Source: Mortierella sp. BCC40632 (Eukaryota > Mortierellomycota > Mortierellomycetes > Mortierellales > Mortierellaceae). Taken from it: 64,000 nt of DNA. Of the stretch, positions 12,353 through 24,819 are shown one piece after another. The position numbers and the translations under genes were made by a program. The stretch is from the NCBI GenBank assembly GCA_011634665.1, contig WAEK01000002.1:1948001-2012000 (forward strand), given 5' to 3'. Position 1 is the stretch's first letter; the number at the start of each line of letters is the position of its first letter. The notes beneath the pieces are model-generated. The model saw only the letters and a program-made list of their open reading frames with translations. It ran no database searches and had not been told where the DNA came from.

Positions 12353-12783
12353 AGAGAGAAAAAAAAAAAAAAAAAAAAAAGAGAAAGAAGAGGCGAGGCC
12401 AAGGAAGGATAGTAATCCAGAGAAAACCCCAGAGGTATAAAAGCCCAGAGGTGCACGCCGCGCGATTTCCTCCGTGGAGTTGAGCAGTGTACGACGGTGC
12501 TGCTGCAGCAGCGACAGCAACAGCAGCGACAACAGCAGCCTCGTCTGTTCATCTCTCGTCTCTCCTTCACGCACATACACATTCACCCATCTTTTTTATC
12601 TCTCTCTCTCTTGGCATTGTCTTGCTATTCGTGCTCGCCTCAATCGAAGAAAACACCTCGCGGTCACTTGCCAGCAAGGCACGCACACATTTGGTCGTCC
12701 CCCTCCCCCCGGTGGTGGGACGCGACTCTCTTGAGGACCTCATTCTAGCCTGACATGCGCTCGTTCCTTCTGTTTCATCCGTT

Positions 12784-12785
<2 letters not shown>

Positions 12786-12855
<70 letters not shown>
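12786..12855. repeat. (CT)n microsatellite, 70 bp
   Basis: Perfect CT dinucleotide repeat of about 35 units on the plus strand within the epsin/kinase intergenic region. Confidence 0.97.
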
Positions 12856-12858
<3 letters not shown>

Positions 12859-14693
12859 CTGCAGACCCAATACAATGTGTATTCCATCACCTCCATTACC
12901 CTTGCCAGTCCAGCTGGCAACGGATCCCCTCTTTCTTTTCCTCTCCTGCCCTTTCCTTTCCTCTTTGTAGGAGGAAGAAAGAGAAGAAGAAGAAGAAGAA
13001 GAAAGATGCGAGTAGGTGTCAGTTCGATGCTGTTGAACCAAAGAAGAACGATGGAACCCTTTCTCTCACTCATTTCAGGCACGAGGGGACTCGCTGACCA
13101 ATCACTGAGCAGATCATACACGAAATGAACTCCTCTCTTCTCTCTCTCTCTCTCTTTCTGTGTGTGTGTCATCTACTTTCTGGGTCCCACCGCACATTTT
13201 ACTCCGGTCACGCCTTCTCTCCTCCAGTTGTGTGTTGCGCCCTATTTGTATCGCAGCTGGGTGCCAGGAATTGAGCTGCTAGGTGCTGAGAATGGAGAAC
13301 AAGGAGGGAGAAGGGGGGGGGGACACCGCCCTGGAGCAACTTCCGGTCACAATCGGACCAAACTAACAGACGAAAAAAAAAAAAAAAAAAAAAAAGACAG
13401 ACAGACAGATAGACAGACAGAGAAAGAGAGAACAGCACAGTCACCATAACTGTCGCTTCGCCTAAAGTCTCTGCTGCAGGGGTGATATGTAACCAACTGA
13501 AAGAACAAGAGGACTTGCAAGTTCTCTCTCTCTGCAGAGCATCAATGCGCCATCTCGTATTGGTAAAGACGCTTCCCTACCATGGCCATCTGGTCATGAC
13601 CAACTCTGGCCAACTCTGGCTCTGAATTGAAGACTAAAAGTGGAGAGAGAGAGAGAGAAAAGAAATAAAAACAAGTGCAATGTGCTGTGTGCTGTGTGTT
13701 CTGATGTCGAAATAATGAGGATGCAAAGGCCGAATCTGATTCGGGTCTGTGTGTGGAAGCATGGCTCACCCTTTCTTTTATCTTTCTGTTACCTTGTGGT
13801 CGCACGAAAGAGAGAGAGAAAGAAAGAAAAGGGCAAAGGCCAATCGATCCATGCGCGGGGCGAGCGATACGTACGGCATGGACGCCGTGCGATGCGGTGG
13901 GCAAAGTGACAAGGCAAAGGACCAGCGGTTCTTCTTTACATCCCATCCATCCTCACATTTTACATCATCTCTTTGTCCCTCTCCCCAACCTCACCCACCC
14001 CATTTCATCCCATTCCACCTGTCCATCCTGTAGTACCCCTTCCTCCCTTGGCTCTCTCACTCTTCCTCACTCTTCCTCTCCTCTTCCTCCTCCTCCTCCT
14101 CCTCCTCCTCCTCCCCCGTCTCCTTTCTGGCTCTTCTTCCTCCTCGCACGCACGCGAGCATCCTCCCCATCGGCTCAACATCCTTACTCGAGGGCCACTT
14201 CCATTTCAGCCCACACGCATCCCAGCAGAGTCGCTTCTGTCATCGGCTACACTACGCAGGTTCAAGAACAGAGAGAGAGAGAGAGAGAGAAAGAGCGACC
14301 TTATCCAGCGCTCATTGCTCACCACACCCCACACAAAGACCAACTCCCTTTGCATCCTGTCGTTTGTTCCTGTTCTCTTTCTCTGCTTTTTTTTTTTTTT
14401 TTTTTTTTTTTTTTTCTAACTTATTGTCCAGCTTACAAATAGATTCCGCTCATTTCCTCCAAACCGAATCACATCCATCGTCCACAACAATACCTCCTCC
14501 ACTTTGACTTTTGTCTCGTTATCCCCACAAAGATACAACAACAGCCAAGTTTCTATCTTCTTTTTTTTTATTATTACTTCTCTTCCACATATACTCTCTC
14601 ATTTTCTTGACAAACTCTTCCGGTCCTGGTTTCCCTTCTTTCACAAGCCAGCTGCAGCGATTCTTCTAATTCCTCTCGCGCTTTGCCCTCGAC

Positions 14694-14730
<37 letters not shown>

Positions 14731-15189
14731 GAAAAAAATACACCTTCCGTCTTGCCGGAACCTAGTCGACCAGCCCCAGACATCCGATCGCATTAGAGTT
14801 GGACATCTCCGTGTCCTCTAACATAGAGTAAGTCGGTTTTTTCTTTTCTTTTTCTTTTTTTCCATGGGGAGAGAGTTGCTTGGTTTTTATAAATGGGCTG
14901 CAGAAAGATCATCGGTCTCTTGGCCGTCGCTCCTTCCTCCTCTCTCTATCTCGCTCTCTCTTTCTCTCATTTTTTTTCTCTCCCCTCTGCTGCAGCCCTT
15001 TTCATTCGCATGGGTTACAAAAAGGGACAGTTCTATTCTCTTTGGCTCAATCTGCAGTAGCAGATGCTTCCCACATGCTGCTTTTGCTGGTTTGCTCCTT
15101 TCTGCGTGGCCTCTGAGCCGCACTGCATTGACACTCAAGGCCATTGCGTTTACATTGGAGGATGAAGTGAATGGTACTGCCACACAATG

Positions 15190-15227
<38 letters not shown>

Positions 15228-16057
15228 ACTGAAAGAGCAAAAGAAGAGTAAGTGAATGAGTGAGAGAGCACAATTGCGTGAGAGAGTGACAGGAGAGCAA
15301 GGAACCAGATGACTGGAAGGGAAATTTTAGGTCGTTGCAATCTCCCTTTCTCCTCTCATTCATTCTCGCTCCTTGTTCTCTTACTGGCTTCCTTGGACCA
15401 ACCTGGACCGTGGCTCTTTTACCCCCATGTCACCTTTGCTCACTTTCCCACCCTGGTTACTCACCAGCTGACTGACTATTCCTGTGTCCATGGTTTCGCC
15501 TGCAACCGCAGCAACAAGAAAGGCTTTGCGGAACCTCATCTGGCTTTCAATTCTTTGTGGCCACACGGTTGGTATGGACAGGGCGGGCTAGTCTAGAAGT
15601 GGTGTGTGCGAGCAGAGAGAAAGAGAGAAAGAGAGAGGAAGAGAGAGAGAGAGAGGAGGGGGGAAAGATGCCTTAGGATACTAATAGGGGTACAGATATT
15701 ATTAGTCGGGAGTAATGACCCTGGGCTGAAAAATGGTTAAAGAATACAGATGCGAGGGGGGGAGAGGGGTCGAAGGAACTTTGAGTGACCATCTTGACCC
15801 ATCCATCATAATCGCCCATCGCCCATAACAAACTGGGCGTCGGGATGCGTGCGCGCCTCTCCCCTCCACGACACACACTTTCGAATCATCGACGCCTTGG
15901 AGTCTGGGGGGACTGGATTGTGTGTGCGACCGCTTGTACGATGAGCGATGTTGTCCTCTCTCATCCGATATGTGGGATGTTGGATGTCCTTGCATCGATC
16001 CAAATTTATCGATGCTAATATATGGCGCAAGTGGTTTGGAGCTTGTTGATGTTGTGG

Positions 16058-16164
<107 letters not shown>

Positions 16165-16753
16165 CTCCCCTTGCCTTCTCTCCATACCATGCCATGCCAT
16201 GCCTCTCCCTGTGCTGTCCTACCCCCGCTCTTGTCCCTTTTTTTTTTTCTTTTTCTCCATTCGGACCGTAATAACTTCGCCAGTCAGCTCTTGCTGGGCA
16301 CACATGCATTACGATATGGCCACTGCAGATGCATGCAAGCTGCCCCAAGCTGGCTGGAGAGAGATGGCCAGGATGGCATGTACCCGCTCTTTGTTTCAAC
16401 TTACCCGGCAACCTGCAGATCCATGCGAAACCTTCATTTCCGTTTTATCAGTTTCCTCTTTCTCTCTCTCTCTCTCTTTCTTTCTTACTTTTCTCGTAAT
16501 TTATTTCAACTAACCATGCGCCTGCTATTTCCCGTGAACTCATTTTCCCATTTTAGACTTCCATACCTCTTGAACACCTTGAACCCTTTTTTGGTTAAAC
16601 TAGAGCCTTTTTTTCTCTTTCTCCTCTTCTTCTTCCTCTTCTTCTTCTCCCTCCACCACCATCTCTTATTATTACTATTATTATTATTCATCATCATCAT
16701 TCGCCTACTCAATCCAAGCTTACACACCACATCTTCGCCAAGTCCCATTCGAG

Positions 16754-18160
16754 ATGGCTTCCTCGTCCGCCCCTGATATGCGTCGTCGTCGCCACCGGAA
16801 TGTCATTGTCATTCCTATGGATTTGTATCGTAAATGTACAGAGTCCAGCTCAAGCGAGAGCTCCTCCGCTCCTGCCCATTGGCAGTCGAGCCGCAGCCAG
16901 AGTCGCAGCCGCAGTCGTGGAAAACATGCAGACAAAGGCATGTCCTCTTCACGCAAGGGGAAGGGGAAACGTCATGGTTCAGCCGCACCTTATCCAGCGG
17001 AGATACCACGCATTCGCCTCACACTGCGGTACAGCCAACAGCCAATTCGCCTCGAGGTCAAGGTCGCATCCCTTCAGCAATTGCCACAAACCCATCACCA
17101 TTACCAACAACAACAACAACAACAACAACGTAAGGGTGGTATCCATGCACAGTCTCCTGTCTACCACCAACCCTCACATGGTGGAGCTGCCTGTCCAACG
17201 AATCACTCGGACAGAAAGAGCCTTGTGAAATCCTTGCATAGTCCATCGTATTCTGGAGCTTATACCCCTTCTTATGCTGGACCGCGAGCAGAATCAAGAC
17301 CCTGCAGTCAGGATCTGATGGCATCCACATCAATACCAGCTTCAGAATCGTGCGACCTTATGCGATCATCGTTCTGCCAGGTACCATCCACGAGCGAGAC
17401 AGCTCAATCAGTCAACAATGGAACCATGAGGGCAGATTCTGCCCTCGAGTCTATCGCCGCAGCACTGCAACCGACATTGGAACAAGAGATAACAGCTTCT
17501 GCGAAACGCAAACAGTCCGAGGCTGGCCATATCGAGTCAAGTTCAAAAGACTCTTGCCTTCATCATGAACGACAAGAACAAGAACGACCTGAGACGAAGA
17601 GGCTAAAGATCCGACTGAATATGCGAGCATTGCATCAAACCAAAGTCGTATCCGAGCCAACACAGATCATGCCCTCCAATCCTGGTAGAGAGGTCATTGT
17701 CATTTCGGATGATGAAGAGGACGACCAAGCCAGATCTGGAAAGGACAATTGTACAGGTCTTGCAGATTCTTCCTTTCCTGTGAGAAAAACGGTCTCTGCA
17801 GGCTATGCATCCCCTGCAATCGTCACAGGATCTAATGCTGTTTCTATTGAGAATCCAACGAACACACAGGATGATCAAGTTTACCAGCTCAGTCATCATC
17901 ACCAACGCATTGTGGACACTATTTTCCCGGACCACGAGCAACACTACAAGGAAACACTAGAGCATTCTTTCGCTACTTGTGAAAAGCTACGAGAAGACTA
18001 CGTTGTGGACCGATTCTTAGGGAGTGGAAGCTCCGGTTTTGTGATTTCCGCGAAACGTGTCTCGGATGGCAAAGAGGTACGAACAGAGTTTCCTAAAAAA
18101 GATATCGATGTAGGAATGCCTTGGAGACAGCGAGTTCTCCTGGCAGGACCTCTTTGACGC

Positions 18161-18191
<31 letters not shown>

Positions 18192-19381
18192 CTTTCTAAA
18201 ATCAAGACATCTTTTATTGCCTGCTTATAAAAAAAAAAAAAAAATAGGTTATTATCAAAGTCATCCCACATGTGAACGAGCAAACAGAGAACAAGGTTCG
18301 ACGTGAGCTAGACATCCTCGTGTCTATCAAGTCTCATGAAAATATTCTTGATTTTGTGGAGTATTTTACTTCATCCGCCTCGGTATCGACAAAAACTCCA
18401 CCAACCACCGATATCTATTATATTGTCACGGAGATGGGAGGATGGTCATTGTTCGACTTTATAGAGATGCACAAGCCTGACGCATCTGGTGCCACCGAGA
18501 CCGGCAATGCTCCAGCTGCAGTCCGAGCCACGTGCGGATCTGGATTTGAATCCTCCATCGATGAGGGTGCGGTGCGCTCGATCTTTACACAGCTCTCACT
18601 TGGGCTGCATTCTTTGCATTCACAGAGCGTAGTCCATGGTGATATCAAGGATGAGAATGCGTTGATCAGCGTTGACCCATTGACCAACACGTATCGTGCC
18701 AAGCTATGCGATTTTGGACACTCCAAGTATTTGAAACCAGATCAGTCACCGACGTTTACTTTCTATGGAACTACTATCCTGGCACCACCCGAAATGGATT
18801 CCAATATTGCAATGAGAAATCAAGCAAAGGCAGAAGCGGCAGCCAATAGCAGCAACCATGGCACTGCCACGGCCACGGCCACGACAGGTACTTCGAATAG
18901 CACAGCAGAAAGTCGACAGATGGCCAAAAGAGCAGCGGCAGCCAAGACTCAAGACTGGAAGCGGTTTATGGGGTTTGAAGCCGACGTGTGGGCGATGGGC
19001 TTGATGCTGTATACGTTGGTTCATGGAGATTTGCCTGCAGAGTTGACGTTGACAGGAAAAGAGTCGCTCACGTCTGAAGAATCCTCTCTTCTAAAGACAT
19101 ATGAGCGACGTCGACGGTCTGCCAAGAGTTTCCCGTTTAGTACGCTTCAGAAAAGCATTAATGGAGGTAGGACACAGGCAAAAGACGGAAAGATTGTTGG
19201 ATTCTCAAGGTTCTTTTTTTTTTTTTTTTTCACTTGATATAGCTTTACTTACTCTGCAATTTAATGGTATTGATATTACTTAGATTTGAAAGATCTGCTC
19301 AAGAAGATGCTGGCTGTCCGACCAGAGCAGAGGATCACCATGGCTGAGGTTCTGAGTCATCCATGGATGACAAAAGAATAG
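16754..19381 (+). CDS. Serine/threonine protein kinase with long disordered N-terminus (HGD-type catalytic loop)
   Basis: The 779-residue product has exons 16754-18076, 18248-19166 and 19284-19381, phase-consistent. Residues 1 to about 415 are low complexity: Arg-rich (RSQSRSRSRGK), poly-Gln and Ser-rich. The kinase domain starts near residue 418 with the Gly loop LGSGSSGFV, the Lys strand VIIKVI at the exon 2 start and the alpha-C Glu in KVRRELDIL. The catalytic loop is VVHGDIKDEN near residue 570, so the usual HRD Arg is Gly. The magnesium motif LCDFGHSK and the segment TTILAPPEM follow. A roughly 50-residue Ala/Thr/Ser insert lies between APPEM and DVWAMGLMLYTLVHGDLP. The last exon gives LLKKMLAVRPEQRITMAEVL and HPWM, the usual end of the C-lobe. 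It resembles the CAMK/PAS-kinase type, but I see no PAS domain and cannot assign a pathway. Confidence 0.88.
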
Positions 19382-20807
19382 GAGTAGTCCATTTGATATG
19401 ACTCTCCATCCAAATCACCAGCAAACCGACATATTTGAAAGTCTGGTGAAAAAACAAAACAAAACATTAATACAAGATCATTCAGGGAGCGTAAGAGTCT
19501 CTCGCACCACCACCATCGCTTTTCTCTCCTTTTTCTTCTTTTTCTTCTTTTTCTTCTTCTTCTTTAATACGATTCCTTATTGCTACCTAATTTCACAAGC
19601 CAGGAACGACCAAAGCTATTCTCTCCACTCTCCACTCTCTGTCTCTTTCAATATAAATATATATTTCTACATTTCTTCTTCTTTATCTTTCTCTATTGTC
19701 TTTTATAAGTGCCTTATACAAAGTCCCTATTGGACGACAAAAGAGCACCCACAGTCTGTGCGGGGCAACGGATAATATCCATAGGAGCTGGAAGTGGTGG
19801 CGATCACAGGAGCAGCACAGGGACAGTAGTGAACAACAGCACATCCATATTATTGGCAAACGAACAAGCACCGAATTTCTGCCAGTGCTATTCCAAATCG
19901 AAGAGAAGTCAAGAAGTCTACTGCTTCTCCTACCGTTGTCGCTTCGGTGACGTCTTTCCCGGGGGGGTTGAGATACTTGAAATGAGCCTCTCCTGTCGCT
20001 AGTGCTCATTCTTTTCAACAGAGTCTCTATTCTCAACATGTCCAGAGTGCGTAGATAATATCCATCCAAAGGGGATATTGCCTTTTGTCTATCCATCCTC
20101 ACTTTCTCCTATGCATCTTGACTCGCTCATACGCTACCGCTGGAGTCTTGGTCAACAGGAAAATCATGGGAGTTTTTCTTGTTGCTGTGGGATCGGACTG
20201 AGGGGGAAAGGATGGTGCAGGGACCTCTTTTGACCCCAACGGCCTGTCCAACCACTTGAGAGAGATTACTTTCAGAAATCAGGAATCGACCCGTCAAAAC
20301 AATACGAGGTGTCAGGAAGGAAATGACCATCATCGCATGGGGAGACTATGATTCACCATCTTTTGTGAACCTGCAATTGTCTAAACCTCTTGTGGAGTCG
20401 ACCATCAGCAACCAGACTTCTTTTTTTCCATTTGGTTCAGCCTGCCCGGTAGCCCAGATCTGTTTGGACTGATGCGTCCTCTGGAAGTGATTAATATCCA
20501 GAAAGAAAAAAAAAAAAAGATGTTGGAAGAAGGGAGGGGCAACAAATATCGTGGTTACCCCTGACGACTTTGCCACCAAACAAAGCCTCTTCTTGCCAGG
20601 GCCTATCCTTCCAGACAACCTTAACAGCACAACCTGGAACGGAGCCAGAGAGTTTATGGCCAATGGACGCTTGACCGATCCTACTTGACGCCACCAACAA
20701 CACATACCCACACCCCTTCCCTCCATATTTCATTTCAGCGATTTGACCAGTATCTTACTTGGTTCGTATTTTTTCCTCCCCCATTTGGTCTCTGAACCTT
20801 TCAATAG
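19382..20807. promoter_or_regulatory. Kinase 3' region and eL20 upstream region
   Basis: This 1.4-kb stretch should hold the kinase 3' UTR, the eL20 promoter and the eL20 first exon plus long first intron. It has TTC-rich tracts near 19525-19565 and an A-run at about 20506-20518. A minus-strand open frame at 19683-20102 has no family support. A CT/CA-rich block at 20695-20760 could be the eL20 transcription start region. Confidence 0.4.
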
Positions 20808-21458
20808 CTTCACGAGTACCAGTTGGTCGGCCGCCACCTCCCCACCGAGAAGGATGCTACCCCCAAGCTCTTCCGCATGCGCCTCTTTGCCCCCAACGAG
20901 GTCGTTGCCAAGTCCCGCTTCTGGTACTTCATGCGCAAGCTGAAGAAGGTCAAGAAGGTCAACGGTGAGATCGTTGCCATCAACGAGGTATGTCTCTTTT
21001 TTTCATATTGTGTAGAGGCAATGAACATTGTCTAGTCTTTTAGGGAACCAGGAGTCAACCTGCGGAGCAAATTGATTCTAACAGGAGCTCCTTTCAACTT
21101 GGAAATGTGTGAACAGATCTTCGAGAAGAAGCCCCTCCAGATCAAGAACTTCGGTGTCTGGCTCCGCTACGATTCTCGCTCGGGCACCCACAACATGTAC
21201 AAGGAGTACCGTGAGTTGACCCGTGTCGCCGCTGTCGAGGCCTGCTACTCGGACATGGCTTCGCGCCACCGTGCCCGCTCTCGCTCGATCCAGGTCATCC
21301 GTGTCGCTGAGGTCTCCAACGCTGATGTCCGTCGCCCTTACATCAAGCAGCTTTTGGTCCCCAACCTCAAGTTCCCCTTGCCCCACCGCGTCATCCGCGC
21401 TGCCGACAAGTCCCACCGCGCTCTCTTCATGGGTTCGCGCCCCTCCACCTTCTACTAA
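20808..21458 (+). CDS. rpl20: 60S ribosomal protein eL20 (L18a); first exon not resolved
   Basis: eL20 is a component of the cytosolic large ribosomal subunit. Two exons are clear: 20808-20987 and 21117-21458, 173 residues. The first begins after the acceptor CAATAG with [19 protein letters not shown], which is nearly the natural N-terminus of the family, so only the Met and perhaps one to three residues are missing. Later blocks are [40 protein letters not shown] and the C-terminus [12 protein letters not shown]. The in-frame TAG right before CTT proves that the start lies in an upstream exon. ATG at 20212 followed by GTGCAG would mimic the ATG-only first exon of the neighbouring eS24 gene, but the donor is poor and I do not commit to it. 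AATAAA lies about 75 bp after the stop. Confidence 0.9.
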
Positions 21459-21729
21459 AGGAGAGAGGATTTGGTTTCTTTTTCCCGTTTTTGAATTGGA
21501 GGCATTAGGATCCTTGGATACGATGTTCACATAATAAAAAAAAACCCCCCCTCATTGCCCAAAAACTTGATCACGCACGCACAACGCACAAGATAGATGA
21601 AAGGGAGAGAGAGAGAGAGAGAGGAAGGGCGAAAGTGTGACTTTGGTTCTGAGGCCCATTCTTTGCACCTTTTTATTTTTATACCCCGCTTTCTCTGGTC
21701 GCCTTTACTCCTCCTCTTTTGTCAAAATC
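21459..21729 (+). promoter_or_regulatory. eL20 3' end and eS24 promoter/leader
   Basis: This 271-bp spacer between two tandem ribosomal protein genes holds AATAAA near 21532 followed by an A-run and C-run, a GA tract at about 21606-21623 and a CT-rich leader immediately before the eS24 ATG. Its shortness means the eS24 promoter lies partly over the eL20 terminator. Confidence 0.5.
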
Positions 21730-23699
21730 ATGGTGAGCAGTCACACTCAGCTCGGCCTTTCAGGGATACCAAGGGTGGTGGACGCAGGAAGGGGGGGCGG
21801 AGAAGGGACAGAGGACGAGGGACGGAGGAGGGAGGGAGAATGGCCCGCCCCCAAGGACAGAGCAATAGTACGACCAAGCATCGGATGGGTCACTACCAAG
21901 TCGATATACATCCATTGATCCAGCCCATCAATGCCGGCGTTTTCCTTTTATCAATCAGAAGCGCTGTTCGACGACGAGTCTAGAGCAGACCATGGATACC
22001 TCCGATAGTGCTCGGGAAGATGAAACGCGTGATGCTTTCAAAAAATAAGGGCGCTTGGAATATACCGATGGTCCATTCCATGAGAAAATCTCGAAAGAGA
22101 CAATGGCAACACTATTGCAGCACAACAAACAGGGACATTTGATTCCGTGCAGTACAAAAAAAAAAAAAGGCGGCAGCTGTTAAGACACACTCACCACTGT
22201 TCATGGCTGGAGCGTTCATTCGGCATTTTTTGCATGAAAGCAAGGAGCATGGAGCAGGAGGGCATTTTACGGACATGGACAGCATCATTAGAGAACCTGT
22301 CATGAGGAAAAGGAGAAGAGGAGGAGGGTGTCATTATGATCTACCCTTCATCCCATGAATGCAACCAGTCTCTCCAGTTTGACTCAAAAAACCCTTCAAT
22401 CGTCCTTTCATCGGTTCATAGGCTGATTCTACTGCTACCATCAGAACCCGCAAGTTCTTGACCAACCGCCTTTTGGCCAGAAAGCAGATGGTAAGACGAC
22501 TCTATCTCTTGCTTTCCATCTTTGTTTGTATTATTCGCCCAGGATCAACACGAACGGCAAAACGGACAAAAAAGAAGAAAGGATCCTAACGAGTAGTACT
22601 CTGTTTGTTTTTTTCTGCGGAATTAACAATAATAATAAATACGCAACGATAGGTCGTGGATATCATCCACCCCGCCCGCGCCAACATCTCCAAGGATGAG
22701 CTCCGCGACAAGCTCGCCAAGATGTACAAGGTTGACAAGGAGGTCGTCTTCTGCTTCGGTTTCCGCACCGCTTTCGGTGGTGGAAAGTCGACTGGCTTTG
22801 CTTTGATCTACGATAACTTGGAGTCTGCCAAGAAGTTCGAGCCCAAGTACCGCCTTGCTCGTGTATGTCTCTCTCTATTTTTTCGACGTTTTTTTTATTT
22901 CTTTTTTTTTCGGTCAATGGACAAACTTGAAGGATCTCGAACGACAAGCACACCAAACCATGGCAACAGACTAGTTCTTTTTTTCTTTTCAAGAATCAGG
23001 AGAATCGGGACAATTGGAAGAATAACCAAAAGATGTATCTTGAGGGCAACACCGCTTCTTTTGCCCAGAGTAGATTATGATCCAGCACTTCACCAACCTC
23101 CAGACGACACCTCACCGAGCTTGAAAAACCAGAATCGTACTGCAGGAAGGATGGAGGGGGAGGGAGGATATAGCATGAAGCTCGACTTTCTTTCAACTTT
23201 GAAATCACTGGATCGGTCTTCCACATAGAAGGCGTCAAGTCCGACCTCAGTACTTCAGAAACCATGCAAACTACAACTGCGGACGAAAAGAAAAGAAAAG
23301 AAAGAAAAAGGCCAGGAGAGATCTTGGAAATTGCCTCCTTACTATTGCCCTCTCAGGATTCAACTTTGCGACATGTCAGGACCAAAGGCTACTTTGCTGT
23401 TCTTGCTTCACGGAAGCGATACTTTTAGTTTTATTCTATTCCAGCCTCAACTGATTTCCTTCAAGATTTCATCAAATGGCACTTCTTTTATTGGTCTCCA
23501 CCTTGATGGTAGATCCATCGTATTTTTTTCCCCCAGTCTCTAACAGTCGATCTTTCTTCTCATTTCTTTTTTCTTGAAATAACAGCACGGCCTTGTCGAG
23601 ATCTCGAAGACCTCGCGCAAGCAGCGCAAGGAGCGCAAGAACCGCAGCAAGAAGCTCCGCGGCACCAAGAAGGCCAAGGCTGCTGTTGCCAAGAAGTAA
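21730..23699 (+). CDS. rps24: 40S ribosomal protein eS24
   Basis: eS24 is a small-subunit ribosomal protein. Exons are 21730-21732, 22422-22490, 22653-22862 and 23586-23699, giving 131 residues, the normal length. The first coding exon is only the ATG, followed directly by donor GTGAGC and a 689-nt intron. Exon 2 gives [19 protein letters not shown] and then RKQM, as in other eukaryotes. Exon 3 carries [17 protein letters not shown] and [20 protein letters not shown]. Exon 4 is the basic tail [19 protein letters not shown] ending AAVAKK. Intron 3 is also long (723 nt). I looked for box C/D snoRNA signals in the introns and saw no convincing pair of boxes. The gene is in tandem with eL20, about 270 bp downstream of its stop. 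Confidence 0.95.
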
Positions 23700-24819
23700 A
23701 CGATGGTAAGAGCATAGAGAAAGAAAGAAAGAAAGACAGAGAGAGAAAGCACTCTTTCTATCGCTACCATTCCTCCCTTTTTTTTTTTCATGTTGAAAAT
23801 TAGCTTTATTCATTTTATTAACTGACAGCATGTTTTTTCTTCTTCTTCTTTCATCCTTGCCTCCTGTGTTGTCACTTGTTGCTTCGACTTGGATAGTATT
23901 GGTAGCCACTATTGTTATACTCGTTCAACCTCTCGACACCCAGAACAACCCCAAAAAATCAACACAATATTGCTCTTTCCAAAAAAAAAAAACCTCTGCG
24001 CCCCATTTTTTTCTTTCTTTCTTTCTTTTTGGTTTGTTCTTTGAAAACGAAGCTTGGAGACATGAGCTGCGGCACTTGTGGTAGTTGGCCTAATACGCCG
24101 CAGTAACAGTTGGTTAAAGTCGGGCGAGTGAGTGAGCGAGTGAAAGAGTAGCAGGGTGGATAAAATTTGCCACCAGTAGAGATATGAACTTTGGTTGGTT
24201 GGTTGAAGAGGGGGGGGATAGAGAGGGGAAAGGAGGGAGGGCAACTTTTGTCTCTCTTTGGGCGTGACCCAAAAAAAAAAAAAAAAAAAATCCTCGGCAC
24301 CGACTCTTGCATGTTCGTTCCTCTGCCTTCGATCTCAAGCACAAAGACATGGGTGGAAGAGGGGGAGAGAACGGTTGAATAATGTGGGAGAAGGCAAACA
24401 TCCCGATACTTTTGCTTATGTGTTTTTAGAATGCAATCACCATATTCTCTTTCTCTCTAGGACGAGCAATTGGCGAGGCAATGACGCCTTTTTTTATTAT
24501 GTTGATTCGAGAAAATAGAGAGGTGAGGGGGATGAGGAGGAGGAAATGGGAGGATGTGGTGGTCAGGAGGATACACGATCGATATGGCCGTGCAGCATTA
24601 GAGAAACATAAGGCAGTTTGTCATAAGATAAATAAATAAATAAAAGATCATTCGAAAAAAAAAGAAAAAAGTCCACAGGAGGATGGAGAGGAAGAATCCA
24701 TCGCCTCTAGCAAAAGTTCACTCCTTTTCTCAGTTCAAAAGATCCGGTACTGTGCTTTTTTTCATGCCATTTTGTTGTTATTTGTCGTTGGTGCGGTCAT
24801 TGTAGTTGGCTTTCTTTTC
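23700..24819. other. Convergent intergenic stretch, eS24 and sho1
   Basis: A 1.1-kb region between two 3' ends. It has T/A homopolymer runs (about 23778-23789, 23981-23991, 24270-24289) and a poly-G interruption near 24212. No coding sequence is supported. Confidence 0.5.

Noticed and set aside
13753..14442. Plus-strand open frame of 229 codons and its neighbours
   Set aside because: Translation is low-complexity Pro/Ser/Leu from CCT and CT tracts; alternative frames over the same bases look equally protein-like.
19683..20726. Minus-strand frames upstream of eL20
   Set aside because: No family match, no start or splice continuity; the area is better explained as the eL20 leader and first intron.
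21733..23585. Possible box C/D snoRNA in the long eS24 introns
   Set aside because: Isolated TGATG-like and CTGA strings occur, but no C/D pair with a closing stem at suitable spacing was found.
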